DNA of 13,676 nt from an uncultured Clostridia bacterium (GTDB lineage: Bacteria; Bacillota; Clostridia; TANB77; CAG-508): positions 1-13,676 of the forward strand of contig CAKOZB010000031.1 in the NCBI GenBank assembly GCA_934131055.1, read 5' to 3'. Both the position numbers and the translations under genes were made by a program. The stretch's first letter is position 1. The number at the start of each line of letters is the position of its first letter. Of this stretch, positions 6,428 to 12,401 are shown one piece after another. The notes beneath the pieces are model-generated. The model saw only the letters and a program-made list of their open reading frames with translations, made no database searches and was not told the DNA's origin.

Positions 6428-6910
6428 ATGGCTGATATTAATAAAAATTTAAAGTCAATTTGTAGTTTCTATGCAAGTGAGTGGCACCTGGTCACAATGT
6501 TACTACCAAACCTAGACCAAAAAATTAATAAAGGAGTTAAAATTACCACAATTCTAGAAAAAGATTTAACAAAAGAAATGGAAACATTATTAACAAAATT
6601 ACATTTAGAAGAGAAAAAAGAAATAATAAATATTGGATGGCAAAAAAGTAATTTAGAAGACATAAAGCAAGCAGTACAAAATAATGATTGTATTATAATA
6701 AATGGAACAAAAGAATTTATAGAGAAAGCAAGAGAAGAAATAGAAAATAATTTATTAGAAAATAAAACAATAGAAGTAATAGACTGTTACGATATTGAAG
6801 ATTGTAAATATGGAATTAAAGATATATTAGACAAGCATGAAAAAATATTAAATACTTCAGGAGAGAAAGATAAAGAAGAATATATTACAACAATAAAAGT
6901 TGCAAATTAG
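6428..6910 (+). CDS. Unrecognised 160-aa cytoplasmic protein
   Basis: I do not recognise this family. The protein is soluble and acidic-to-neutral, with no signal peptide or membrane helix. The N-terminus is hydrophobic and aromatic (SICSFYASEWHLVTMLLPNL, residues 10-29). Next come KGVKITTILEKD (35-46), a lysine/glutamate-rich helix, then EIINIGW (65-71) and DCIIINGTKEFIEKAREEIENN (87-108). The last two look like beta-strand/helix pairs of an alpha/beta fold. Cysteines lie at 12, 88, 120 and 126, the last two in DCYDIEDC. The C-terminus is charged. The frame can be opened at GTG 6416, but that GTG is part of the Shine-Dalgarno GTGGAGGT (6416-6423); ATG 6428 with a 5-base spacer is the start. 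It has its own strong promoter, stands divergent to spoIIR and precedes a sugar-nucleotide gene that also has its own promoter, so context gives little help. Confidence 0.8.
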   Translation: MADINKNLKSICSFYASEWHLVTMLLPNLDQKINKGVKITTILEKDLTKEMETLLTKLHLEEKKEIINIGWQKSNLEDIKQAVQNNDCIIINGTKEFIEKAREEIENNLLENKTIEVIDCYDIEDCKYGIKDILDKHEKILNTSGEKDKEEYITTIKVAN

Positions 6911-6970
6911 TTTTTACTTTAAAAAATAATGTTGAACTGTTGAATTAAAGGTGAAATTTTACTAAAATAA

Positions 6971-6999
6971 TTGACTATTTCCCAATATTAGTATAATAT
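6971..6999 (+). promoter_or_regulatory. Sigma-A promoter for the UDP-sugar pyrophosphorylase gene
   Basis: TTGACT (6971-6976) is followed by TATAAT (6992-6997, 15-base spacer) or the overlapping TAATAT (6994-6999, 17-base spacer). Either gives a leader of about 35 bases. The preceding stretch 6911-6970 contains only a weak CTTTAA/TTAAAG pair with a long loop, not a convincing terminator. Confidence 0.65.
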
Positions 7000-7039
7000 A
7001 AGGTTGCAATCAATATTTTGATTCGAAAGGAGAAATAAC

Positions 7040-8284
7040 ATGGACGAAAAATATATGGCAGCAGAGGAAGTTCTAAAAAAATATGGACAAGAACATCTTT
7101 TGAGTCAGTATGAAAAACTAAGTGAGGAGAATAAGTCAAAATTATTAGATGAAATATTAACATTAGACTTTAATCAAATTGAGGAATTATACAAAAGAAT
7201 AAATCAAACAGTAGACTTTGCAAATTCTAAAATAGAACCAATCGGTTATACAGATAAGAGTGCAATGTCTGATGATGAATTAAAACATTATGAAGAAATT
7301 GGATTAAAAGCAATAAAAGAAGGAAAACTTGCAGCAGTTACAATGGCTGGTGGTCAAGGTACTAGATTAGGACACAATGGACCAAAAGGTACATATGATA
7401 TCGGATTAGATTCACATAAACCTATATTCGAAATTTTATGTGATACATTAAAAACTGCAGAGAAAAAGTATGGAGTTTTTGTTACTTGGTACATAATGAC
7501 AAGTAAAGAAAACAATGATGCAACAGTTAAGTTCTTTGAAGACCACGACTATTTTGGATATCCAAAGGATAAAGTTGTGTTCTTTAAGCAAGGACAATTA
7601 CCAATGATTGATACAAAGGGAAAGGTATTAATCGGTGAAGATGGCTTAATAAAACAAGCAGCAGATGGACATGGTGGAATATTCCTATCAATGAAGAAAA
7701 ATGGAATAATATATGATATGAAGTCAAGAGGTATTGAATGGGCTTTTATCGGTGGTGTTGATAATGTTTTAGTAAACATGGTAGACCCAGTGCTATTAGG
7801 CTTAGCAATAGATAAAAAAGTTCTAGCAGCAGGAAAGAGTGTTGTAAAGGCTGAACCTCATGAAAAAGTTGGAGTATTCTGCAAGAGAAATGGAAAACCA
7901 AGCGTTGTAGAATATAGCGAAATATCAGAAGAAATGGCAGAAGCAACAAACGAAAATGGCGGACTAGTATATGGAGAATCTCATATATTATGTAATTTGT
8001 TTAGCGTAAAAGCTATAGAAGAAATAAGCAAAAATACATTACCATATCATAGTGCTTTTAAGAAAGCTAAGTACTTAGATAAAGATGGTAACTTAATAAC
8101 AAGTGATAAACCAAATGCATATAAATTTGAAGCATTCTTATTTGATGCGTTTGAATCATTAGATGATATGGCTATTTTAAGAGTAAAAAGGGAAGAGGAA
8201 TTTGCACCAGTTAAGAATGCAGAAGGTGTAGATAGCCCTGAAACAGCTAGAAAATTATACAAAGAATTTCATAAAATAAAATAA
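7040..8284 (+). CDS. UDPGP-family nucleotide-sugar pyrophosphorylase (UAP1-like)
   Basis: The enzyme should transfer UMP from UTP to a hexose- or N-acetylhexosamine-1-phosphate, giving a UDP-sugar and pyrophosphate in the cytoplasm. The 414-aa sequence is of the eukaryote-like UDPGP/UAP1 class, not bacterial GalU or GlmU. It has the nucleotide loop AAVTMAGGQGTRLGHNGPKG (98-117), IGGVDNVLVNMVDPVLLG (237-254), VGVFCKRNGKPSVVEYSEIS (277-296), YKFEAFLFDAF (361-371) and REEEFAPVKNAEGVDSPETAR (384-404). These are the landmarks of UDP-GlcNAc/GalNAc pyrophosphorylases; glucose-1-phosphate is also possible. It is shorter than UAP1 (~500 aa). ATG 7040 has AAAGGAG (7026-7032) seven bases upstream. The next gene is a phosphohexomutase able to supply the sugar-1-phosphate. 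Confidence 0.88.
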   Translation: MDEKYMAAEEVLKKYGQEHLLSQYEKLSEENKSKLLDEILTLDFNQIEELYKRINQTVDFANSKIEPIGYTDKSAMSDDELKHYEEIGLKAIKEGKLAAVTMAGGQGTRLGHNGPKGTYDIGLDSHKPIFEILCDTLKTAEKKYGVFVTWYIMTSKENNDATVKFFEDHDYFGYPKDKVVFFKQGQLPMIDTKGKVLIGEDGLIKQAADGHGGIFLSMKKNGIIYDMKSRGIEWAFIGGVDNVLVNMVDPVLLGLAIDKKVLAAGKSVVKAEPHEKVGVFCKRNGKPSVVEYSEISEEMAEATNENGGLVYGESHILCNLFSVKAIEEISKNTLPYHSAFKKAKYLDKDGNLITSDKPNAYKFEAFLFDAFESLDDMAILRVKREEEFAPVKNAEGVDSPETARKLYKEFHKIK

Positions 8285-8302
8285 TTGTATAATTAAAATA
8301 TA

Positions 8303-8349
8303 GGAGTTTGAATTTTTTGTTATACAAAAGGTTCAAGCTTCTTTTGCTT
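8303..8349 (+). terminator. Long hairpin terminator/attenuator between the pyrophosphorylase and phosphohexomutase genes
   Basis: GGAGTTTGAA (8303-8312) pairs with TTCAAGCTTC (8332-8341), two of the ten pairs being G-T. After TT/GG wobbles, TTTTGT (8315-8320) pairs with ACAAAA (8324-8329) around a three-base loop. The near-continuous 18-bp stem is followed by TTTTGCTT. The T-tract is weak and interrupted, and no clear promoter lies between it and the mutase, so partial readthrough is likely. Confidence 0.7.
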
Positions 8350-8386
8350 AAATATAAAAAAAGTGTTTTTAAGAAAGGAATTTTAT

Positions 8387-10114
8387 ATGAGTTATTTAGA
8401 AAAATATAATGAATGGTTAAATGATCCAGCAATTGATGAAGAAACAAAGGAAGAATTAAGAAGTATTAAAGATGATGAGTCTGAAATTCAAGACAGATTT
8501 TATAAAGACTTAGAGTTTGGAACAGCAGGATTAAGAGGAGTAATAGGAAATGGTAGCAACAGAATGAATAAATATACTGTAACTAAAGCTACACAAGGAC
8601 TTGCGAACTACATAAAAATGCATAACCCAGAAAATAAAGGTGTTGCAATTTCTTATGATTCAAGACATATGTCTAAAGAATTTAGTGAATTTACAGCATT
8701 ATGCTTAAATGCAAATGGAATAAAAACATATGTATTCGAAAGTCTAAGACCAGTTCCAGAGCTATCTTTTGCAGTAAGACAATTAAAATGTATAGCAGGA
8801 GTTATGATTACAGCAAGTCATAATCCTCCAAAGTACAACGGATATAAGGTTTACTGGGAAGATGGAGCACAAATTGTTGCACCACATGATAAAGGAATTA
8901 TAACAGAAGTAAACAACATAAAAGAATTTTCTGAAATAAAAACAATGTCAAAAGAAGAAGCTGAAAAAGCTGATTTATACCATGTAATTGGAAAAGATAT
9001 AGATGATGAGTATATAAAAACTTTAAAGAATTTAGTACTTAATTTAGATACAATAAAAAGAGTTCAAAAAGACGTAAAAATAGTATACACACCACTACAT
9101 GGAGCTGGAAATATGCCAGTACAAAGAATACTAAAAGAAATAGGATTTGAAAACGTATATGTTGTACCAGAGCAAGAAAAACCAAATGGAGATTTCCCAA
9201 CAGTAAGTTATCCAAATCCAGAAGATGCAAATGCATTCAAGTTAGCACTGGAATTGGCAGAAAAAGTTGATGCCGATGTTGTACTTGCAAATGACCCAGA
9301 CGCAGATAGATTAGGTGTATATGCAAAAGACTCAAAAACAGGAGAATATCATTCATTTACAGGAAATATGTCTGGTTTACTAATTGCCGAATACGAATTA
9401 TCTCAAAAGAAAGAAAGAGGAGAAATTCCAGCAAATGGTGCATTAATTAAAACAATAGTATCATCAAACTTAGCCGATGCAATAGCAAAAGAGTACAATT
9501 TAAAATTAATAGAAGTTTTAACAGGATTCAAATACATTGGTGAGCAAATGAGATTATTTGAACAAAGCCATGAATATACATATATGTTTGGATTCGAAGA
9601 AAGCTACGGATGCTTAATAGGAACACATGCAAGAGATAAAGATGGAATTGCAGCAGTAATGGCATTATGCGAAGCAGCAGCTTATTACAAAGAAAAAGGC
9701 TATACATTATGGGACCAAATGATAAACATATATAAGAAATATGGATTCTATAAAGAACTTACAGTATCAATTACAAGAGAAGGTGTAACTGGAGCTGAAG
9801 AAATCAAACAAATGATGGAGAAAATGAGAGAAAATCCAGCTACAACACTTGGAAAATATAAAGTAATTGAATTCAGAGATTATAAGAAAGATGTTATAAG
9901 GAACAATATAACAGGAGAAACAACAAAAACAGGATTACCAAATTCAAATGTTTTATATTACGGGCTTGAAAACGATGCTTGGTGTTGTGTACGTCCTTCT
10001 GGAACAGAGCCAAAGATTAAATTCTATATGGGTGTAAAAGGAAAAACAGAGGAAGAAGCAGAACAAGAATTAAAAGAACTAACAAAAGTAATGGAAGAAC
10101 AAGCAAAGATGTAA
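8387..10114 (+). CDS. pgcA: Alpha-D-phosphohexomutase (phosphoglucomutase/phosphomannomutase)
   Basis: This 575-aa cytoplasmic enzyme interconverts hexose-6-phosphate and hexose-1-phosphate. It shows all four landmarks of the superfamily: the phosphoserine loop TASHNP (142-147, Ser144), the magnesium site DPDADR (303-308), the sugar-binding GFEESYG (402-408) and the phosphate-binding RPSGTEPK (536-543). The early GTAGLRG (45-51) and the length match PgcA/YhxB-type enzymes, which act on glucose and often mannose. The frame can be opened at GTG 8363, but ATG 8387 is correct: AAAGGA (8374-8379) lies seven bases before it and MSYLEKYNEWL is the usual N-terminus. With the preceding pyrophosphorylase it forms a two-step route from hexose-6-phosphate to UDP-sugar. 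The substrate cannot be fixed from sequence. A perfect hairpin terminator follows. Confidence 0.94.
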   Translation: MSYLEKYNEWLNDPAIDEETKEELRSIKDDESEIQDRFYKDLEFGTAGLRGVIGNGSNRMNKYTVTKATQGLANYIKMHNPENKGVAISYDSRHMSKEFSEFTALCLNANGIKTYVFESLRPVPELSFAVRQLKCIAGVMITASHNPPKYNGYKVYWEDGAQIVAPHDKGIITEVNNIKEFSEIKTMSKEEAEKADLYHVIGKDIDDEYIKTLKNLVLNLDTIKRVQKDVKIVYTPLHGAGNMPVQRILKEIGFENVYVVPEQEKPNGDFPTVSYPNPEDANAFKLALELAEKVDADVVLANDPDADRLGVYAKDSKTGEYHSFTGNMSGLLIAEYELSQKKERGEIPANGALIKTIVSSNLADAIAKEYNLKLIEVLTGFKYIGEQMRLFEQSHEYTYMFGFEESYGCLIGTHARDKDGIAAVMALCEAAAYYKEKGYTLWDQMINIYKKYGFYKELTVSITREGVTGAEEIKQMMEKMRENPATTLGKYKVIEFRDYKKDVIRNNITGETTKTGLPNSNVLYYGLENDAWCCVRPSGTEPKIKFYMGVKGKTEEEAEQELKELTKVMEEQAKM

Positions 10115-10134
10115 GCCAATATAACTAAAAAATA

Positions 10135-10180
10135 ATAGCAGAGATAATTTGTTTTTATAAAATTATCTCTGTTTAATTAA
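10135..10180. terminator. Bidirectional terminator between pgcA and ttcA
   Basis: CAGAGATAATTT (10139-10150) pairs perfectly with AAATTATCTCTG (10160-10171): twelve pairs with a 9-base loop. TTTAATTAAATTAATT follows on the + strand, and an interrupted T-rich stretch follows on the minus strand. It serves two convergent genes. Confidence 0.85.
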
Positions 10181-10181
10181 A

Positions 10182-10916
10182 TTAATTAGATTGTTTTCGT
10201 TGAGTTGTATCTTTCCATCCGTCTATATTATTTCTTTTTATTGCACCCATGATATTGGCTTTTACATGCGGATTTCTCATAGATAATGTAACAATTAAAT
10301 TCTTAACATATTCTCTTGTTGAATGGCCGTCCATAGGGCAAACCTTAGGCATAATTTGTTTTCCATTTTTCTTAACATAACGTTTTGTTTCCTTTTCAGA
10401 CGCATAAATTAATGGCCTAATCAAAGTAATTCCAGATCTATCCATGTAACTTACAGGAGAAAAAGTGGAAATACTTCCTGCAAAAAGCAAATTCATCAAA
10501 AAAGTTTCCAAAACATCATCTAAATTATGACCTAATGCAATCTTGTTGCAATGTTCACGTTTTGCAGCAGTATTAAGAATACCTCTACGCAAATTAGCAC
10601 ATAGAGAACATGGATTTTGTTCTTGTCTGTCCTCAAAAACAATCTTGCTAATATCGTATTTCTCTTCAAAGAAAGGTACCCCTAAGTCATCACATGTTTT
10701 CTTCAAAAATTCAGAATTAAAATATTCAAATCCAGGATTTACACTTATAGCAATTAATTCAAATTTCTTAGGATAAAAATACTGTAAACTTTTTAGCCCA
10801 TTTAACATTGTAATAGAATCCTTTCCACCAGACAATGCAACGGCAATTTTATCTCCGTCCTCAATCATATCATAATCTTCAATTGCTCTTCTCATATAAC
10901 TTAAAATATGTTTCAT
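10182..10916 (-). CDS. ttcA: TtcA-family tRNA 2-thiolation enzyme
   Basis: TtcA proteins make 2-thiocytidine at position 32 of some tRNAs, using ATP to adenylate the base and an iron-sulfur cluster. The 244-aa sequence has the PP-loop SGGKDS (29-34), LGHNLDDVLET (128-138), CSLCANLRRG with C103-x2-C106, and a third cysteine C193 in KVCPMDGHSTREY. This three-cysteine set matches the cluster ligands of E. coli TtcA. It is shorter than E. coli TtcA (~311 aa) but typical of Firmicutes members; exact target and position are inferred. ATG 10916 has an in-frame TAA 12 bases upstream, and no adjacent Shine-Dalgarno. AAAGGA (10964-10959) lies 42 bases away across a hairpin, as for rlmH. Met8 is an alternative start but also lacks a Shine-Dalgarno. 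The gene is divergent from tRNA-Arg. Confidence 0.88.
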   Translation of the reverse strand: MKHILSYMRRAIEDYDMIEDGDKIAVALSGGKDSITMLNGLKSLQYFYPKKFELIAISVNPGFEYFNSEFLKKTCDDLGVPFFEEKYDISKIVFEDRQEQNPCSLCANLRRGILNTAAKREHCNKIALGHNLDDVLETFLMNLLFAGSISTFSPVSYMDRSGITLIRPLIYASEKETKRYVKKNGKQIMPKVCPMDGHSTREYVKNLIVTLSMRNPHVKANIMGAIKRNNIDGWKDTTQRKQSN

Positions 10917-10928
10917 ATATTTACATAA

Positions 10929-10956
10929 TTACCAAATTGATAAAAATAATTGGCAA
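10929..10956 (-). promoter_or_regulatory. Hairpin in the ttcA ribosome-binding spacer
   Basis: On the minus strand TTGCCAA (10956-10950) pairs with TTGGTAA (10935-10929), seven pairs with one G-T, around a ~14-base loop. It sits between AAAGGA (10964-10959) and the ttcA ATG (10916). Looping it out reduces the spacer from 42 to about 14 bases. The same span lies inside a 12-codon reading frame (10967-10929, product starting MKGFCQ) that ends in TAA, so a leader peptide is a less likely reading. Confidence 0.45.
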
Positions 10957-10987
10957 AATCCTTTCATAAAAATAAAAACTAAAAGTA

Positions 10988-10996
10988 ATTATAGCA
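10988..10996 (-). promoter_or_regulatory. Extended -10 promoter for ttcA
   Basis: On the minus strand TGC-TATAAT (10996-10988) is a perfect extended -10; the -35 position reads TTTATT, which is poor. A start near 10981 gives a leader of about 65 bases carrying the Shine-Dalgarno and hairpin. Confidence 0.55.
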
Positions 10997-11027
10997 CAAA
11001 AATGGAAAAGAATAAAGAGAAAAATAA

Positions 11028-11056
11028 TTGACATACCTATTCCAAAATGCTATTAT
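11028..11056 (+). promoter_or_regulatory. Strong sigma-A promoter for tRNA-Arg and tadA
   Basis: A perfect -35 TTGACA (11028-11033), a 17-base spacer and -10 TATTAT (11051-11056) place the start near 11063, seven bases before the mature tRNA. Confidence 0.8.
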
Positions 11057-11069
11057 ATTAACTAGAAAT

Positions 11070-11146
11070 GTATCAGTAGCTCAGTTGGATAGAGCAGCAG
11101 TTTCCTAAACTGTGTGTCGGGGGTTCAATTCCCTTCTGGTACACCA
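11070..11146 (+). tRNA. tRNA-Arg (anticodon CCU)
   Basis: A complete 77-base cloverleaf is seen. The acceptor stem is GTATCAG (11070-11076) with CTGGTAC (11136-11142, one G-T). The D arm GCTC/GAGC encloses AGTTGGATA. The anticodon stem GCAGT/ACTGT holds the loop TTCCTAA, so the anticodon is CCT (CCU), reading AGG. The T arm is GGGGG, TTCAATT, CCCTT. The discriminator is A and the CCA end is encoded (11144-11146). A T7 tract follows directly and may cause partial termination before tadA, whose start is 31 bases on. AGG is a minor arginine codon in this AGA-preferring genome. Confidence 0.95.
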
Positions 11147-11177
11147 TTTTTTTATAAATTTTTAATTGGAGTAAATA

Positions 11178-11636
11178 GTGGAAGAATTTTTTATGAAGGA
11201 AGCTCTAAAAGAAGCTAGAAAGGCCTATAAAAAGGACGAGGTTCCGGTTGGTGCAGTTGTTGTAAAAGACGGGAAAATAATAGCTAGGGCACATAATGTA
11301 AAAGAACAGAAAAAAGATACAACAAAGCATGCTGAAATTATTGCGATTCAAAAGGCTAGTAAAAAACTAGAGTCTTGGAGACTAGAAAATTGTACAATGT
11401 ATGTTACTTTAGAACCATGTGCAATGTGTACGGGAGCAATGATTCAGGCAAGATTGAAAAAAGTTGTTATTGGAACCATGGATGAAAAAACTGGTGCATG
11501 TGGTTCTGTATTAAATTTACTCGAAGATTATAAATTTAACCATGTTGTAGAAATCGAAAAAGGTGTTATGGAAACAGAATGCAAAAAAATATTACAACAG
11601 TTTTTTAAAGAATTAAGAGAAAAAAAGAAAAAATAA
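11178..11636 (+). CDS. tadA: tRNA-specific adenosine deaminase TadA
   Basis: TadA deaminates the wobble adenosine A34 of tRNA-Arg(ACG) to inosine. The 152-aa product has the cytidine-deaminase-fold zinc site: H51 and catalytic E53 in KHAEIIAI, and C81/C84 in LEPCAMCTGAMIQARLKKVVIG. EVPVGAVVVKDGK (21-33) is also diagnostic. The start is GTG 11178, with GGAG (11168-11171) six bases upstream. This gives the usual MEEFFMKEALKEA N-terminus; ATG 11193 is possible but would cut the conserved first helix. It lies 31 bases after tRNA-Arg(CCU) with no promoter seen between, so the two are probably cotranscribed; that tRNA has C34 and cannot be a substrate. The lysine-rich tail reads as a T-tract on the other strand and completes the dtd terminator. 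Confidence 0.95.
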   Translation: MEEFFMKEALKEARKAYKKDEVPVGAVVVKDGKIIARAHNVKEQKKDTTKHAEIIAIQKASKKLESWRLENCTMYVTLEPCAMCTGAMIQARLKKVVIGTMDEKTGACGSVLNLLEDYKFNHVVEIEKGVMETECKKILQQFFKELREKKKK

Positions 11637-11663
11637 TGGATTCAATTTATTTTGAATCCATTA
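11621..11663 (-). terminator. dtd terminator embedded in the tadA/dtd 3' ends
   Basis: TAATGGATTCAA (11634-11645) pairs perfectly with TTGAATCCATTA (11652-11663), twelve pairs with a 6-base loop. On the minus strand it is followed by TTTTTTCTTTTTTT, the complement of the A-rich tadA C-terminal codons. The hairpin includes both stop codons. On the + strand no T-tract follows, so it is directional for dtd. Confidence 0.85.
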
Positions 11664-12087
11664 TAATAGTTACAGGGCCATCGTTTAAAAGATCTACTTT
11701 CATATCTGCACCAAATATTCCAGTTTCAACTACTGGAATTATTTTTTTACATTCAGAAACAAAATATTCGTATAGAGGTATGGCAACATCTGGCTTTGCT
11801 GCTTCTACAAAAGATGGTCGGTTTCCTTCTTTGCAATTCGCATATAGAGTAAATTGAGAAACAATTAAAAGTTCTCCATTAACATCTTTTAAAGATAAAT
11901 TCATTTTATCATTTTCATCAGAAAAAATTCTTAAATTTGTTACTTTTTTCACTAAGTAATCCACATCTTGTTCACTATCTGTGGATTGTATGCCAAGTAA
12001 AACTAAAAAACCGTTGTTTATTTTTCCATTAACAGATCCATTTATAGTAACACTTGCGTGTTTTACACGTTGGACAACAACTCTCAT
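11647..12087 (-). CDS. dtd: D-aminoacyl-tRNA deacylase Dtd
   Basis: Dtd hydrolyses D-amino acids from mischarged tRNAs in the cytoplasm, a chirality proofreading step. The 146-aa product matches the family length. It begins MRVVVQRVKHASVTING, has the SQFTLYA motif at 77-83, GNRPSF at 88-93, and the C-terminal NDGPVT (135-140) that carries the cross-subunit Gly-cis-Pro of the family. The frame opens at 12141, but the ATG at 12087 is the start: AGGAGG (12095-12100, minus strand) lies seven bases upstream and the extra 18 residues are not conserved. It converges with tadA with 10 bases between stop codons. In many Firmicutes dtd follows relA, but no relA is seen here. Confidence 0.95.
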   Translation of the reverse strand: MRVVVQRVKHASVTINGSVNGKINNGFLVLLGIQSTDSEQDVDYLVKKVTNLRIFSDENDKMNLSLKDVNGELLIVSQFTLYANCKEGNRPSFVEAAKPDVAIPLYEYFVSECKKIIPVVETGIFGADMKVDLLNDGPVTIIMDSK

Positions 12088-12112
12088 ATATAATCCTCCT
12101 GAATTTGTAATA

Positions 12113-12141
12113 AATATAATATAAAATAATGAAAAAAGCAA
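12113..12141 (-). promoter_or_regulatory. Sigma-A promoter for dtd
   Basis: On the minus strand TTGCTT (12141-12136), a 17-base spacer and TATATT (12118-12113) give a start near 12106, just upstream of the AGGAGG. The rest of the gap to the next gene (12142-12330) shows only a TTCTCGAGAA palindrome near 12240-12249 and two stray purine-rich Shine-Dalgarno-like tracts with no reading frame behind them. Confidence 0.55.
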
Positions 12142-12330
12142 TAATAATAAGTGATTTCTTCTGAGTAGATTCTCCTTAGTTATAAAAAAATAAGTATATT
12201 GTAAAAATATAACGATCCTTTCTACTAAAAAGTATCGAATTCTCGAGAAATATTTAAGAAACTTTTAAAATCTTGGACAATTTTCTATATTAAAATGGTG
12301 CAATAGTGATAGAATTAATAAATGAATATA

Positions 12331-12359
12331 TTGAAAAAATTTTTTATATCAGCTATACT
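12331..12359 (+). promoter_or_regulatory. Sigma-A promoter for the repeat-protein gene
   Basis: TTGAAA (12331-12336), a 17-base spacer and TATACT (12354-12359) match consensus at five of six positions each. Transcription would begin near 12366, leaving a leader of about 36 bases. Confidence 0.7.
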
Positions 12360-12401
12360 ATATGTAGAAAAAATTATGTGGATAAGGATAAGAAAATCTA
12401 A

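Noticed and set aside
6911..6970. Terminator after the 160-aa gene
   Set aside because: The only pairing is a six-base CTTTAA/TTAAAG with a loop of over 20 bases and no following T-run.
11647..12141. Longer dtd product with an N-terminal hydrophobic extension
   Set aside because: The extension covers the promoter -10 and the AGGAGG; family members begin at MRVVVQRV, so the hydrophobic stretch is not a signal peptide.
12142..12330. T-box or other riboswitch in the dtd upstream region
   Set aside because: Two purine-rich tracts and a TTCTCGAGAA palindrome are present, but there is no T-box sequence, no terminator/antiterminator pair and no conserved aptamer core that I can recognise.
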